Positions 55,881-64,000 of a stretch of DNA of 64,000 nt are shown here, piece after piece. Under the pieces are notes generated by a model. That model made no database searches, had not been told where the DNA came from, and saw only the letters and a program-made list of their open reading frames with translations. Position numbers and translations under genes: made by a program. How positions within the stretch are numbered: position 1 is the first letter of the stretch; each line of letters starts with the position of its first letter. Origin of the DNA: Pseudomonas taetrolens (GTDB taxonomy: Bacteria > Pseudomonadota > Gammaproteobacteria > Pseudomonadales > Pseudomonadaceae); assembly GCF_900475285.1 (NCBI RefSeq), contig NZ_LS483370.1, positions 4,044,001-4,108,000 on the forward strand, written 5' to 3'.

Positions 55881-56883
55881 CACCAATCCTCACTTTGCCG
55901 CGGAATACGTAGTAGCTCCAGCAGGTGTACATCAGGATGATCGGCAGGATGAATAAGGTGCCTATCAGGATGAACAGCTGGCTGGAAACGGGTGAGGCGG
56001 CTTCCCACAGGCTGATGGACGGCGGGACGATGTTTGGCCAGATGCTGAAGGCCAGGCCGATGTAGCCGAGGAATACCAGCGCCAGGGTGAAGACGAAGGG
56101 CCAGTGGGAGTGGTGCTGGCGCAAGGTCTTCAGTAAGCCGATCAGCGCCAGTACGCCCAGCAGCATCAGGACGCCGAAGACCACGATATGGGCATGGGCG
56201 AACCAGCGCAGGGCGATTTCCGGGTGCAGCCAGGGTGTCCAGACGCAGAGCACGGCCACCACTGCCATCAGGGCGAACGCCAGGTAATGGGTGAACAGAC
56301 GCATCCGCGATTCGAGCATGCCTTCGGTCTTGACCAGCAACCAGGTGCTGCCCAGCAATGCATAGGCGACGATCAAGCCCACGCCGCAGAACAACGGGAA
56401 TGGCGCCAGCCAGTCGAGGGTGCCGCCGGCGAACTGGCGGTCGACCACTGGAATACCCGAGATGTATGTGCCGATCACCACGCCCTGGCTAAACGTTGCC
56501 AGGAATGATCCCCCGATAAAGGCCATGTCCCAGATGTGGCGCTTTTGCGGGCTGGCCTTGAACCGGAACTCAAAGGCGACACCGCGAAAGATCAACCCCG
56601 CCAGCATGAAAATCAGCGGCAGGTACAACGCCTCCAGAATCACCGAGTAAGCCAGCGGAAAGGCGCCGTACAGCGCCGCACCGCCGAGGATCAGCCAGGT
56701 TTCGTTACCGTCCCAGACCGGCGCGACGGTGTTCATCATCACGTCGCGTTCCTGTTCGTCCGGGATCAGCGGAAACAGGATGCCCAACCCCAGGTCGAAG
56801 CCATCCATGATCACGTACATCATCACTCCGAAGGCGATGATCACGCCCCAGATCAACGACAGATCTATACCTTGAATACCCAT
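55867..56883 (-). CDS. cioB: Cyanide-insensitive bd-type oxidase subunit II
   Basis: 338 residues from MGIQGIDLSLIWGVIIAFG. About eight membrane segments and the signatures GFDLGLGILFPL and VAPVWDGNETWLILGG place it in CydB/CioB. An ATG two codons earlier is one base from the AAGGGG ribosome site, so the second ATG (7-base spacing) is better. It lies 15 bases after cioA. Confidence 0.93.
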   Translation of the reverse strand: MGIQGIDLSLIWGVIIAFGVMMYVIMDGFDLGLGILFPLIPDEQERDVMMNTVAPVWDGNETWLILGGAALYGAFPLAYSVILEALYLPLIFMLAGLIFRGVAFEFRFKASPQKRHIWDMAFIGGSFLATFSQGVVIGTYISGIPVVDRQFAGGTLDWLAPFPLFCGVGLIVAYALLGSTWLLVKTEGMLESRMRLFTHYLAFALMAVVAVLCVWTPWLHPEIALRWFAHAHIVVFGVLMLLGVLALIGLLKTLRQHHSHWPFVFTLALVFLGYIGLAFSIWPNIVPPSISLWEAASPVSSQLFILIGTLFILPIILMYTCWSYYVFRGKVRIGDGYH

Positions 56884-56898
56884 GCTCATTCCCCTTGA

Positions 56899-58320
56899 TC
56901 AGTTGGTGTGGTCGCCGGACGCCAGCGTCTCGGTGACGGCGGACAGGGGACGGCGTGGCGTACGCTCCTGGCCAGGGCCGCCCTGGGGCGGATGGTCGTG
57001 ATGAGGTTGCGGGCCTTTGCGGACCAGTTTCATCATGTAGCCGATGCCTACGGCAAACACCGAGAAGTAGATCACCACAAACAATGCCAGGGAGATGCTG
57101 AGCTGCGCGACGGTGTGATTGGACACCGCATCTGCGGTGCGCATCAGCCCGTAGACCACCCAGGGCTGGCGGCCAACCTCGGTGGTGATCCAGCCCGCCA
57201 GCATCGCGATCAGGCCGGTGGGGCCCATGAACAACACCAGTCGCAGGAACAGTCGATTGCGATACAGCGCGCCATTACGACGCAACGCCAAGCCCAGCAA
57301 CCCGGTGAGGATCATCAACATGCCCAGCCCGGCCATGATCCGAAAGCTGAAGAAAATGATCGTCGCGTTGGGGCGGTCTTCCTTCGGAAAACTTTTCAGC
57401 GCGGGGATCTGCTTATCCAGGCTGTGGGTCAGAATCAGGCTGCCCAGGTACGGGACTTCGATCGCAAAGTGTGTCTTCTCGGCCTCCATATCCGGGATGC
57501 CGAACAGCACCAGCGGCGAGGGTTCGTTACCGACGTTTTCCCAGTGCCCTTCCATCGCGGCAATTTTTGCCGGTTGATGTTCCAGGGTATTGAGGCCATG
57601 GGCGTCACCGACCACTGCCTGAATCGGCGCTACGATCAGCGCCATCCACATCGCCATCGACAGCATTTTGCGCACCGCCGGCGTGTCGTTTTTGCGCAGC
57701 AGATGCCAGGCCGCAGAGGAGCCGACAAAGAACGCCGTGGCGACGAACGCCGCAATGGCCATGTGCGCCAGACGGAACGGGAACGACGGGTTGAAGACGA
57801 TGGCCAGCCAGTCCAGCGGCATCACCCGGCCGTCAACGATGGAGAAACCCTGCGGTGTCTGCATCCAGCTGTTGGAGGCCAGGATCCAGAACGTCGAGAT
57901 CAACGTGCCGATGGCAACCATCACCGTGGAGAAGAAGTGCAAGCCGCGTCCGACCCGGTTCCAGCCGAACAGCATGACCCCGAGAAAACCTGCTTCCAGG
58001 AAGAAGGCGGTCAGAACTTCATAGGTGAGCAAGGGCCCGGTGATGCTCCCGGCAAAGTCCGAGAAACGGCTCCAGTTGGTGCCGAACTCGTAAGCCATGA
58101 CCAGGCCCGAGACCACACCCATGCCGAAGTTGACGGCGAATATTTTCGACCAGAAGTGGTACAGGTCCTTGTAGACCGGGTTGTTGGTTTTCAGCCACAT
58201 GCCTTCAAGCACGGCCAGGAAACTGGCCAGGCCGATGGTGATGGCCGGGAAGATGATGTGAAACGAGACCGTGAACGCGAATTGAATGCGTGCCAGGTCG
58301 AGCGCCTCAAGATTTAACAT
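56899..58320 (-). CDS. cioA: Cyanide-insensitive bd-type oxidase subunit I
   Basis: 473 residues. It binds the haems and oxidises ubiquinol, reducing oxygen to water. Haem ligands are in SFHIIFPA (His near 21), VSGLVMAYEFGTNW (Met ligand region) and the late AHMAIAAF. The Q loop between helices is short, as in CioA rather than E. coli CydA. GAGGG precedes the ATG. The C-terminal tail is Pro/His-rich. Confidence 0.95.
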   Translation of the reverse strand: MLNLEALDLARIQFAFTVSFHIIFPAITIGLASFLAVLEGMWLKTNNPVYKDLYHFWSKIFAVNFGMGVVSGLVMAYEFGTNWSRFSDFAGSITGPLLTYEVLTAFFLEAGFLGVMLFGWNRVGRGLHFFSTVMVAIGTLISTFWILASNSWMQTPQGFSIVDGRVMPLDWLAIVFNPSFPFRLAHMAIAAFVATAFFVGSSAAWHLLRKNDTPAVRKMLSMAMWMALIVAPIQAVVGDAHGLNTLEHQPAKIAAMEGHWENVGNEPSPLVLFGIPDMEAEKTHFAIEVPYLGSLILTHSLDKQIPALKSFPKEDRPNATIIFFSFRIMAGLGMLMILTGLLGLALRRNGALYRNRLFLRLVLFMGPTGLIAMLAGWITTEVGRQPWVVYGLMRTADAVSNHTVAQLSISLALFVVIYFSVFAVGIGYMMKLVRKGPQPHHDHPPQGGPGQERTPRRPLSAVTETLASGDHTN

Positions 58321-58451
58321 GACGATACCCTCATAGTGACTCGGTGCGCGTGCACACCAAGCCCGGCCGCCTTGAGCCTTTTGGCCCGCGACGAACAGAT
58401 GTCCAGTGATCAGGGAACACCGGGGCGACGCTCAGGCCGCCCCGGTCCGGC

Positions 58452-60776
58452 TCAAGCGCCGAGGGACTGAATCAGGTTGCTGGCCGGAGCCGGTTCAAGG
58501 CGAATGGCGATGAACTTCGACGTCGGTGTGTAGGTACGGTCGCCGTAGCTTTCCAGTGGCACCAGCGGGTTGGTTTCCGGGTAATAGGCCGCGGCCTGGC
58601 CCGGTGGAATGTCGTAAGCGATCAAGGTAAAGCCGCTGACCCGACGCTCACGCCCATCGCCCCACAACGACACCATGTCGACCTTTTGCCCTGGCTCGTA
58701 GCCCAGCTTGCGAATGTCCTGTTCGTTGACGAACACCACATCGCGCATGCCGTAGACCCCGCGATAACGGTCATCGAGGCCGTACAACGTGGTGTTGTAC
58801 TGGTCGTGGGAGCGCATGGTCTGCAGGATCAGGTCCGGTTTGACGTCGAGAGTGCGCACGCCTTCGCTGACCAGGTGAGCGGGCAGGACACTCGAGACAA
58901 ACTGGGCTTTACCGCTGGCGGTTTCCCAGATGCGCTGCGCGGCAGCGTTGCCCAAATGAAAGCCGCCCGGGTGCAGCAGTTTGTTGTTGAAGTCCTCGAA
59001 GCCCGGAATGGTGTCGGCAATCAAGTCACGGATTCGACTGTAGTCGGCGACGGTCCACAGCCAGTCAATCGGGTGTTTACCCAGGGTGGCGTTGGCAATC
59101 CCGGCAATGATCGCCGGCTCCGAGCGCATCAGCGGCGATTTGGGTTTCAGTTGGCCATGGGAAATGTGCACCATGCTGAAGGTGTCTTCCACGGTCACGC
59201 CTTGTGGCCCTTCCTCCTGAATGTCGATATCGGTACGGCCCAGGCACGGCAGGATCAGCGCCTCACGGCCCATCACCAAATGGCTGCGATTGAGCTTGGT
59301 GGCGATGTGCACGGTCAGGTCGCACTTGCGCAACGCATCATGGGTGCGCGGGGTGTCTGGCGTGGCTTGGGCGAAGTTGCCGCCGAGGCCGATGAAGACC
59401 TTTGAGCGCCCTTCTTCCATGGCGGCAATGGCCATCACGGTATTGTGGCCATGATGACGCGGCACCTTGAAGTCAAAGCGTGCTTCCAGCGCATGGATCA
59501 ACTCCGGCGGCGCCAGTTCGTTGATGCCCATGGTGCGGTCGCCCTGCACATTACTGTGCCCGCGCACCGGCGACAGCCCTGCCCCGGGCCGCCCGATATT
59601 GCCGCGCAACAACTGCACATTGATGATTTCCTGCACGGTCACCACCGAGTGTGCGTGCTGGGTCACACCCATCGCCCAGCACATGATCACCCGCTTGGCG
59701 CGGCGGTACATCCGCGCAGCGAGTTCGATGTCCTCAAGGCTCAGGCCGGACTGCTCGACGATGTGCTCCCACGACGTGGCATCCACCTCCGCCAGGTAGC
59801 TGTCGAGGCCCGCGGTGTGTTCGGCAATGAATGCACGGTCGAATACCGCCTCGCCGTTGTTTTCCAGGGCATCACGCTCCCATTCCAGGAGGAACTTGGC
59901 GATGCCGCGAAAAGCCGCCATGTCACCACCCAGGGCCGGACGAAAGTACGCCGACGAGGTGGGTTCAGATCCGTTGGTGAGCATTTCCAGTGGATGCTGC
60001 GGGTGCTGGAAGCGTTCCAGCCCGCGCTCTTTCAGCGGGTTGAAACAAATCACCTGGGCGCCGCGTTTCACCGCCTCGCGCAGCGGCTCAAGCATGCGCG
60101 GGTGGTTGGTTCCGGGATTCTGCCCGATGACGAAAATCGCATCGGACTCTTCCAGGTCATCAAAGGTCACCGTCCCCTTGCCGACGCCGACGCTGTCGCC
60201 CATGCCCAGGCCGCTCGCTTCATGGCACATGTTCGAGCAATCGGGAAAGTTGTTGGTGCCGTAGGCACGAACAAACAGCTGATACAGATAGGCCGCTTCG
60301 TTACTGGCCCGGCCCGAGGTATAGAACTCGGCCTGATCCGGCGATTCCAGTTCTTTGAGGTGCTTGGCGATCAGGGCAAAGGCATCGTCCCAACTGGTTT
60401 CGACATAACGATCCAGCGAAGCGTCGTAACGCATCGGGTGCGTCAGACGCCCCTGGTATTCAAGCCAGTAGTCACTTTGCGCCGCCAGCGACGACACCGT
60501 GTACTTATTGAAAAACGCCGGGTTGACCAGGCGCCCGGTGGCTTCCCAGTTGACCGCTTTGGCACCGTTCTCGCAAAACTTGACCATGCCGCTTTCCTGC
60601 GACTCGCCCCACGCACAACCCGGGCAGTCGAAACCGCCATTCTGGTTGGTCTTGAGCATTGCGCGGATGTTCTTGAACGCGTTTTCACTGCCCAACCAGT
60701 TTTTCGTTACCGCAATCAGCGCGCCCCAACCTGCGGCCGCCCCCTTGTACGGTTTATAACGCTCAATTTCGCTCAT
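58452..60776 (-). CDS. FdhF/YdeP-family molybdopterin oxidoreductase
   Basis: 774 residues. Family marks are the N-terminal CPGCAWG, the molybdopterin-binding blocks (FYTSGRASNEAAYLYQ, DCSNMCHEASG, VIGQNPGTNHPRM, GQNPG) and the C-terminal domain (MRSHDQYNTTLYGLDDRYRG). It resembles E. coli YdeP, whose substrate is unclear. It lacks the usual N-terminal 4Fe-4S set of formate dehydrogenases, keeping only two early cysteines. It is divergent from moaA, whose product makes its cofactor. Confidence 0.9.
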   Translation of the reverse strand: MSEIERYKPYKGAAAGWGALIAVTKNWLGSENAFKNIRAMLKTNQNGGFDCPGCAWGESQESGMVKFCENGAKAVNWEATGRLVNPAFFNKYTVSSLAAQSDYWLEYQGRLTHPMRYDASLDRYVETSWDDAFALIAKHLKELESPDQAEFYTSGRASNEAAYLYQLFVRAYGTNNFPDCSNMCHEASGLGMGDSVGVGKGTVTFDDLEESDAIFVIGQNPGTNHPRMLEPLREAVKRGAQVICFNPLKERGLERFQHPQHPLEMLTNGSEPTSSAYFRPALGGDMAAFRGIAKFLLEWERDALENNGEAVFDRAFIAEHTAGLDSYLAEVDATSWEHIVEQSGLSLEDIELAARMYRRAKRVIMCWAMGVTQHAHSVVTVQEIINVQLLRGNIGRPGAGLSPVRGHSNVQGDRTMGINELAPPELIHALEARFDFKVPRHHGHNTVMAIAAMEEGRSKVFIGLGGNFAQATPDTPRTHDALRKCDLTVHIATKLNRSHLVMGREALILPCLGRTDIDIQEEGPQGVTVEDTFSMVHISHGQLKPKSPLMRSEPAIIAGIANATLGKHPIDWLWTVADYSRIRDLIADTIPGFEDFNNKLLHPGGFHLGNAAAQRIWETASGKAQFVSSVLPAHLVSEGVRTLDVKPDLILQTMRSHDQYNTTLYGLDDRYRGVYGMRDVVFVNEQDIRKLGYEPGQKVDMVSLWGDGRERRVSGFTLIAYDIPPGQAAAYYPETNPLVPLESYGDRTYTPTSKFIAIRLEPAPASNLIQSLGA

Positions 60777-61221
60777 GGCACTTCCCTAAGACTTCACGCG
60801 TAGGCGGCGGCCTAACTTAAAGCCCTTATTGATGGTTGTTTTTCAGGCACCGACAAAACGCAAACACATTTAAAACCACTAAACATGATTCGCGCCGCCC
60901 CGTTAAAACGGGTTCTAAGTCGGATTACGTTTTCAGCCTATTGCGGGCATGAATACGCTGTCCAATCACAAATAATGACCAACTCATCGAAATGCTCTAT
61001 CACGAAAAATACCTTTCAAATTCAATGTGATAAGCGCAAAAAACATTGACCAGAGCAATAGACTTAAACCTCATAGATTTCATCGATCACCCGGTTGTTA
61101 ATAGTGATTAGACGGCACCTGAAAACAACTCTAGTCTTGACTCAACTACATCCCTTTATATAAATCGTCCCCCTAAAAACCAGCGCCAAGGCCACGATGT
61201 TTAGTTGAGCCGGAGGTTGTA
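60777..61221. other. Divergent promoter region between the molybdoenzyme and moaA
   Basis: 445 bases, AT-rich, without a gene. TTGACT (61137-61142) and TATAAA (61159-61164), 16 bases apart, could be the moaA promoter. I could not identify a molybdenum-cofactor riboswitch or an Anr/FNR box with confidence. Confidence 0.5.
61137..61164 (+). promoter_or_regulatory. Possible moaA promoter
   Basis: TTGACT and TATAAA with a 16-base spacer, about 55 bases upstream of the moaA ATG. Confidence 0.45.
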
Positions 61222-62220
61222 ATGACCGATCAAATTTTGATGGACAGTTTTTCTCGCCGGGTCGACTACCTCAGACTGTCCGTGACCGACCGCTGCGACT
61301 TTCGCTGTGTGTATTGCATGGCAGAAGACATGGAGTTCCTGCCGCGACAGCAGATCCTGACGCTGGAAGAGATTTACCAACTGGCTGAAAGCTTTGTGAC
61401 GCTGGGCACTCGGAAAATCCGCCTGACTGGCGGTGAGCCGCTGGTTCGTCCTGGCGTGGTTGAGCTGTGCAAGCGCATCGCGATGCTGCCAGGGCTGCGT
61501 GAGTTGTGCATGACCACCAATGGTTCACAGCTGGGCAAGCTGGCCGCACCGTTATTCGATGCCGGGCTCAAGCGCCTGAATATCAGCCTCGACAGCCTTG
61601 ATCCCGTTCGCTTTCGCGAACTGACGCGCACCGGTGACCTGGCCAAGGTCATCGCCGGTATCGATGCCGCGAATGCCGCGGGCTTCCAGCGCACCAAGCT
61701 CAACTGCGTGGTGATGAAAGACCGCAACGATCACGAGATCAACGACCTTGTGGCGTTCGCCATCGACCGGGGGCTGGACATTTCCTTCATCGAAGAAATG
61801 CCATTGGGTGTCATCAGCGAACACAGTCGCGCCGGGGCGTTCTACTCCAGCGCGCAAGTGCGCGAGCGTATCGCCGAACGCTACACGTTGATCGACTCTG
61901 CGGAGTCGACCCAGGGGCCTTCGCGTTACTGGCGCCTGGCCGAGGCGCCGCATATTCGCCTGGGCTTTATCTCCCCCCACAGCCACAACTTCTGCGGCAC
62001 CTGCAACCGGGTGCGCCTGACCGTTGAAGGCCGGTTGTTACTGTGCCTGGGCAACGAGCATTCAGTCGACCTCAAGGCCGTTCTGCGCCGTTATCCGGGT
62101 GATGCGAAACGGCTGGAAAGCGCCATCATCGAGTCGATGAAGCTCAAGCCGTATCGGCACAACTTCGAGCTCAACGATGACGTGCAAGTGGTCCGTTTCA
62201 TGAACATGACGGGCGGCTGA
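61222..62220 (+). CDS. moaA: GTP 3',8-cyclase MoaA
   Basis: 332 residues. MoaA is a radical SAM enzyme that starts molybdopterin synthesis. The N-terminal cluster motif is CDFRCVYC (Cys25, 29 and 32), the second cluster is CGTCNRVRL plus a later Cys in LLLCLGNEH, and the C terminus ends with the catalytic Gly-Gly (MTGG). GGAGG precedes the ATG. Confidence 0.97.
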   Translation: MTDQILMDSFSRRVDYLRLSVTDRCDFRCVYCMAEDMEFLPRQQILTLEEIYQLAESFVTLGTRKIRLTGGEPLVRPGVVELCKRIAMLPGLRELCMTTNGSQLGKLAAPLFDAGLKRLNISLDSLDPVRFRELTRTGDLAKVIAGIDAANAAGFQRTKLNCVVMKDRNDHEINDLVAFAIDRGLDISFIEEMPLGVISEHSRAGAFYSSAQVRERIAERYTLIDSAESTQGPSRYWRLAEAPHIRLGFISPHSHNFCGTCNRVRLTVEGRLLLCLGNEHSVDLKAVLRRYPGDAKRLESAIIESMKLKPYRHNFELNDDVQVVRFMNMTGG

Positions 62221-62258
62221 CCGCCCCGGTTTTATCCCTATGCAGAAGGCTGTTTCCC

Positions 62259-63158
62259 ATGATCGTCAGAGCCAAACCCAACCTGATCGGTGTATTGACG
62301 TCGCTCAAGGGCTCCGTTGCCCGGCGCATCGCGCTGCGTAGCCTGCTGGTGACACTGCTGGCCTCGGTGATTGTGCTGGTGGAAACCCTTCATCCGGCGT
62401 ACTTCTCCAAGGTCAACGCCACGCCGTTCACGCTGTTGGGCCTGTCGCTCTCTATCTTCATGAGTTTTCGCAATAACGCGTGCTACGACCGCTGGTACGA
62501 AGGTCGCAAAGCGCTGGGGGCGATGGTGATGGATGTGCGGGCGATGATTCGGGAAACCCAGGTCATCAAGGACGCCAGCCAGCGCAGCCATCTCCTTCGC
62601 AACCTGTGCGGATTTGCCCATGCGCTGAACGCCAGGCTTCGTCATGAAGACGAGTTAAGCGTGGCCGGGCCCTGGCTGGACAAGCTGCCGTCAGCCAACA
62701 CCCCGAACATTCCGGAAAGCATTTTAAGCCGCGTCACCCAGCAGTGCTCGACACTCGCCGAATCAGGGGAGCTCAATGAATGGCGCTATCAGTTGATGGC
62801 CCGCCATTTAAGCAACCTGACCACGACCCAGACGATTTGCGAGCGCATCAAAAGCACCCCGCTGCCCTTCCCCTACACGCTCTTGTTGCACCGCACCAGT
62901 TACATGTTCTGCATCCTGCTGCCCTTCGCAATGGCCGAGCCATTGGGCTGGCTGACACCGATTTTCACGGCGATTGTGAGCTACACGTTTTTTGGCCTGG
63001 ACGCGATTGGCGATGAACTGGAAGACCCGTTCGGCTACGACGAAAACGACCTGCCGACCAATGCCATCGTGCGCACGATCGAACGTGAAGTTCTCCACGC
63101 CAATGGCGCGACAGAGCTGCCTCCCGTGCTTCAACCCATCGACTTTGTACTGAACTGA
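62259..63158 (+). CDS. Bestrophin-family (YneE-type) membrane protein
   Basis: 299 residues with about four membrane segments and the family patterns [39 protein letters not shown] and [15 protein letters not shown]. Bacterial bestrophins form ion channels; ion selectivity cannot be read here. It sits between moaA and moaC, apparently in one transcript. Confidence 0.9.
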   Translation: MIVRAKPNLIGVLTSLKGSVARRIALRSLLVTLLASVIVLVETLHPAYFSKVNATPFTLLGLSLSIFMSFRNNACYDRWYEGRKALGAMVMDVRAMIRETQVIKDASQRSHLLRNLCGFAHALNARLRHEDELSVAGPWLDKLPSANTPNIPESILSRVTQQCSTLAESGELNEWRYQLMARHLSNLTTTQTICERIKSTPLPFPYTLLLHRTSYMFCILLPFAMAEPLGWLTPIFTAIVSYTFFGLDAIGDELEDPFGYDENDLPTNAIVRTIEREVLHANGATELPPVLQPIDFVLN

Positions 63159-63171
63159 TCCGAGGACCTCC

Positions 63172-63666
63172 ATGAACGACCTCCAACACACACTGACGCA
63201 TCTGGATGCCGCAGGCCGGGCCAACATGGTCGATGTTACGGACAAAGCCGCCACCACCCGTGAGGCACAGGCACAGGCCTGGGTACGCATGCAGCCGTCC
63301 ACGTTGAAGCTGATTCAGGACAATGGGCACCCCAAGGGCGACGTATTTGCGGTCGCCCGTATCGCCGGGATCATGGCTGCAAAGAAAACCCATGAACTGA
63401 TCCCGCTCTGCCACCCGCTGATGCTCAGCTCGATCCACCTCGAACTGAGCGTTGTCGAGCCCGACAGCGTGCGGATCGTCAGCACCTGCCGGCTCAACGG
63501 CCAGACCGGTGTCGAACTGGAAGCCCTGACCGCCGCGAGCGTGGCCGCCTTGACGATCTATGACATGTGCAAGGCCGTGGATCGGGGGATGGTCATCGAC
63601 CGGATCCAGGTGCTGAAAAAACAGGGTGGGAAATCGGGGACTTTCGTAGCCGGTGACGCCCAATGA
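63172..63666 (+). CDS. moaC: Cyclic pyranopterin monophosphate synthase MoaC
   Basis: 164 residues. MoaC acts after Moa[14 protein letters not shown] and the [16 protein letters not shown] motif carry the active-site residues, and KKQGGKSG ends it. GAGGACC precedes the ATG. The stop overlaps the moaD start. Confidence 0.96.
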   Translation: MNDLQHTLTHLDAAGRANMVDVTDKAATTREAQAQAWVRMQPSTLKLIQDNGHPKGDVFAVARIAGIMAAKKTHELIPLCHPLMLSSIHLELSVVEPDSVRIVSTCRLNGQTGVELEALTAASVAALTIYDMCKAVDRGMVIDRIQVLKKQGGKSGTFVAGDAQ

Positions 63667-63914
63667 TCCTTATCAACTACTTTGCGCGCTACCGGGAACA
63701 ACTTGGCATCGGTGATGAAAAGCTCGCGCTGGACGGCTCGTTGCGCACCCTGGATGACGTCAGGCAACGGCTGAGGGCCAGAGGCGGGATTTGGCAGCAA
63801 GTGCTCGGTGAATCCAGCCTCATGTGCGCGCTGAATCAGGAGTTGTGTACGCCCGATGCTCCGATAGAAGACTTCGACGAGATCGCCTTCTTCCCTCAAG
63901 TGACCGGAGGTTGA
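63663..63914 (+). CDS. moaD: Molybdopterin synthase sulfur carrier subunit MoaD
   Basis: 83 residues with the ubiquitin-like fold and C-terminal Gly-Gly (FFPQVTGG) that is thiocarboxylated. It overlaps moaC by four bases and is followed by moaE. Confidence 0.95.
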   Translation: MILINYFARYREQLGIGDEKLALDGSLRTLDDVRQRLRARGGIWQQVLGESSLMCALNQELCTPDAPIEDFDEIAFFPQVTGG

Positions 63915-63917
63915 GCG

Positions 63918-64000
63918 ATGACTGTTCAGGTTCAGACCGAGCTGTTTGATCTGGGTGAGCTGACCCGCAGCCTGCACGCCGAAGACCCGGGCGTCGGCGC
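63918..64000 (+). CDS. moaE: Molybdopterin synthase catalytic subunit MoaE, N-terminal part (cut by window edge)
   Basis: The first 27 codons (MTVQVQTELFDLGELTRSLH...) are present, starting three bases after moaD with GGAGG upstream. It follows the moaCDE order. The rest lies outside the window. Confidence 0.85.
   Translation, partial: MTVQVQTELFDLGELTRSLHAEDPGVG

Noticed and set aside
56908..58317. A 469-codon open frame antisense to cioA
   Set aside because: It exactly covers cioA on the other strand and is His/Arg/Gln-rich, typical of antisense shadows.
60777..61221. A molybdenum-cofactor riboswitch upstream of moaA
   Set aside because: I looked for the conserved paired elements and could not find a convincing fold by eye; a covariance search would decide.

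Overview
The window is chromosomal DNA from a Pseudomonas (gamma-proteobacteria). Its housekeeping gene order is the familiar Pseudomonas one: infB-nusA-rimP-tRNA-secG-tpiA-glmM-folP-ftsH-rlmE, then greA-carB-carA-dapB-dnaJ-dnaK-grpE, recN, fur/bamE and smpB. It also has a carA that starts with TTG and a cyanide-insensitive type bd oxidase. I cannot fix the species from sequence alone.

Layout. 1-8884 (minus strand): the tRNA-fMet/rimP/nusA/infB transcription-translation operon, preceded by secG, tpiA, glmM, folP, ftsH and rlmE. 8991-19638: yhbY, the carA-carB-greA unit behind a terminator-containing leader, dapB, and the dnaK chaperone set with heat-shock (sigma-32) promoters. 19849-25538: recN under a LexA box, the divergent fur/bamE pair, rnfH-ratA, a sodium symporter and smpB. 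25594-34207: a lactate regulon made of lldR, the permease, the three-part LutABC L-lactate oxidase and a large FAD/Fe-S D-lactate dehydrogenase, with a clear LldR-type operator. 34786-35177: ssrA (tmRNA).

35165-53990 is a P4-satellite-like integrative island inserted in the 3' end of ssrA. It carries a tyrosine integrase, an AlpA regulator, a locus that looks like the P4/P1 antisense-RNA (CI/C4) immunity system, a Toprim/DUF927 primase-helicase, and clusters of GTGTAAC iterons near both ends. Its cargo is a giant (about 2,145 aa) Avs-like STAND ATPase with an N-terminal Cap4-type nuclease domain, facing a divergent KAP-type ATPase; this is the most likely anti-phage module. The ssrA end is repeated at 53.85 kb and, more degenerate, at 55.17 kb. 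Between these lie a decayed copy of the island's own primase gene, an IS66 scrap and a GNAT acetyltransferase, so two related elements seem to have inserted in tandem and one has decayed. The original ssrA terminator probably now sits at 55.19 kb.

55294-64000: chromosomal genes again. These are the cioAB oxidase with two tiny membrane proteins, an FdhF/YdeP-type molybdoenzyme, and the molybdenum cofactor genes moaA, moaC, moaD and moaE (cut by the window end), with a bestrophin-family gene inside the moa run. The molybdoenzyme next to the moa genes makes functional sense, because it needs that cofactor.
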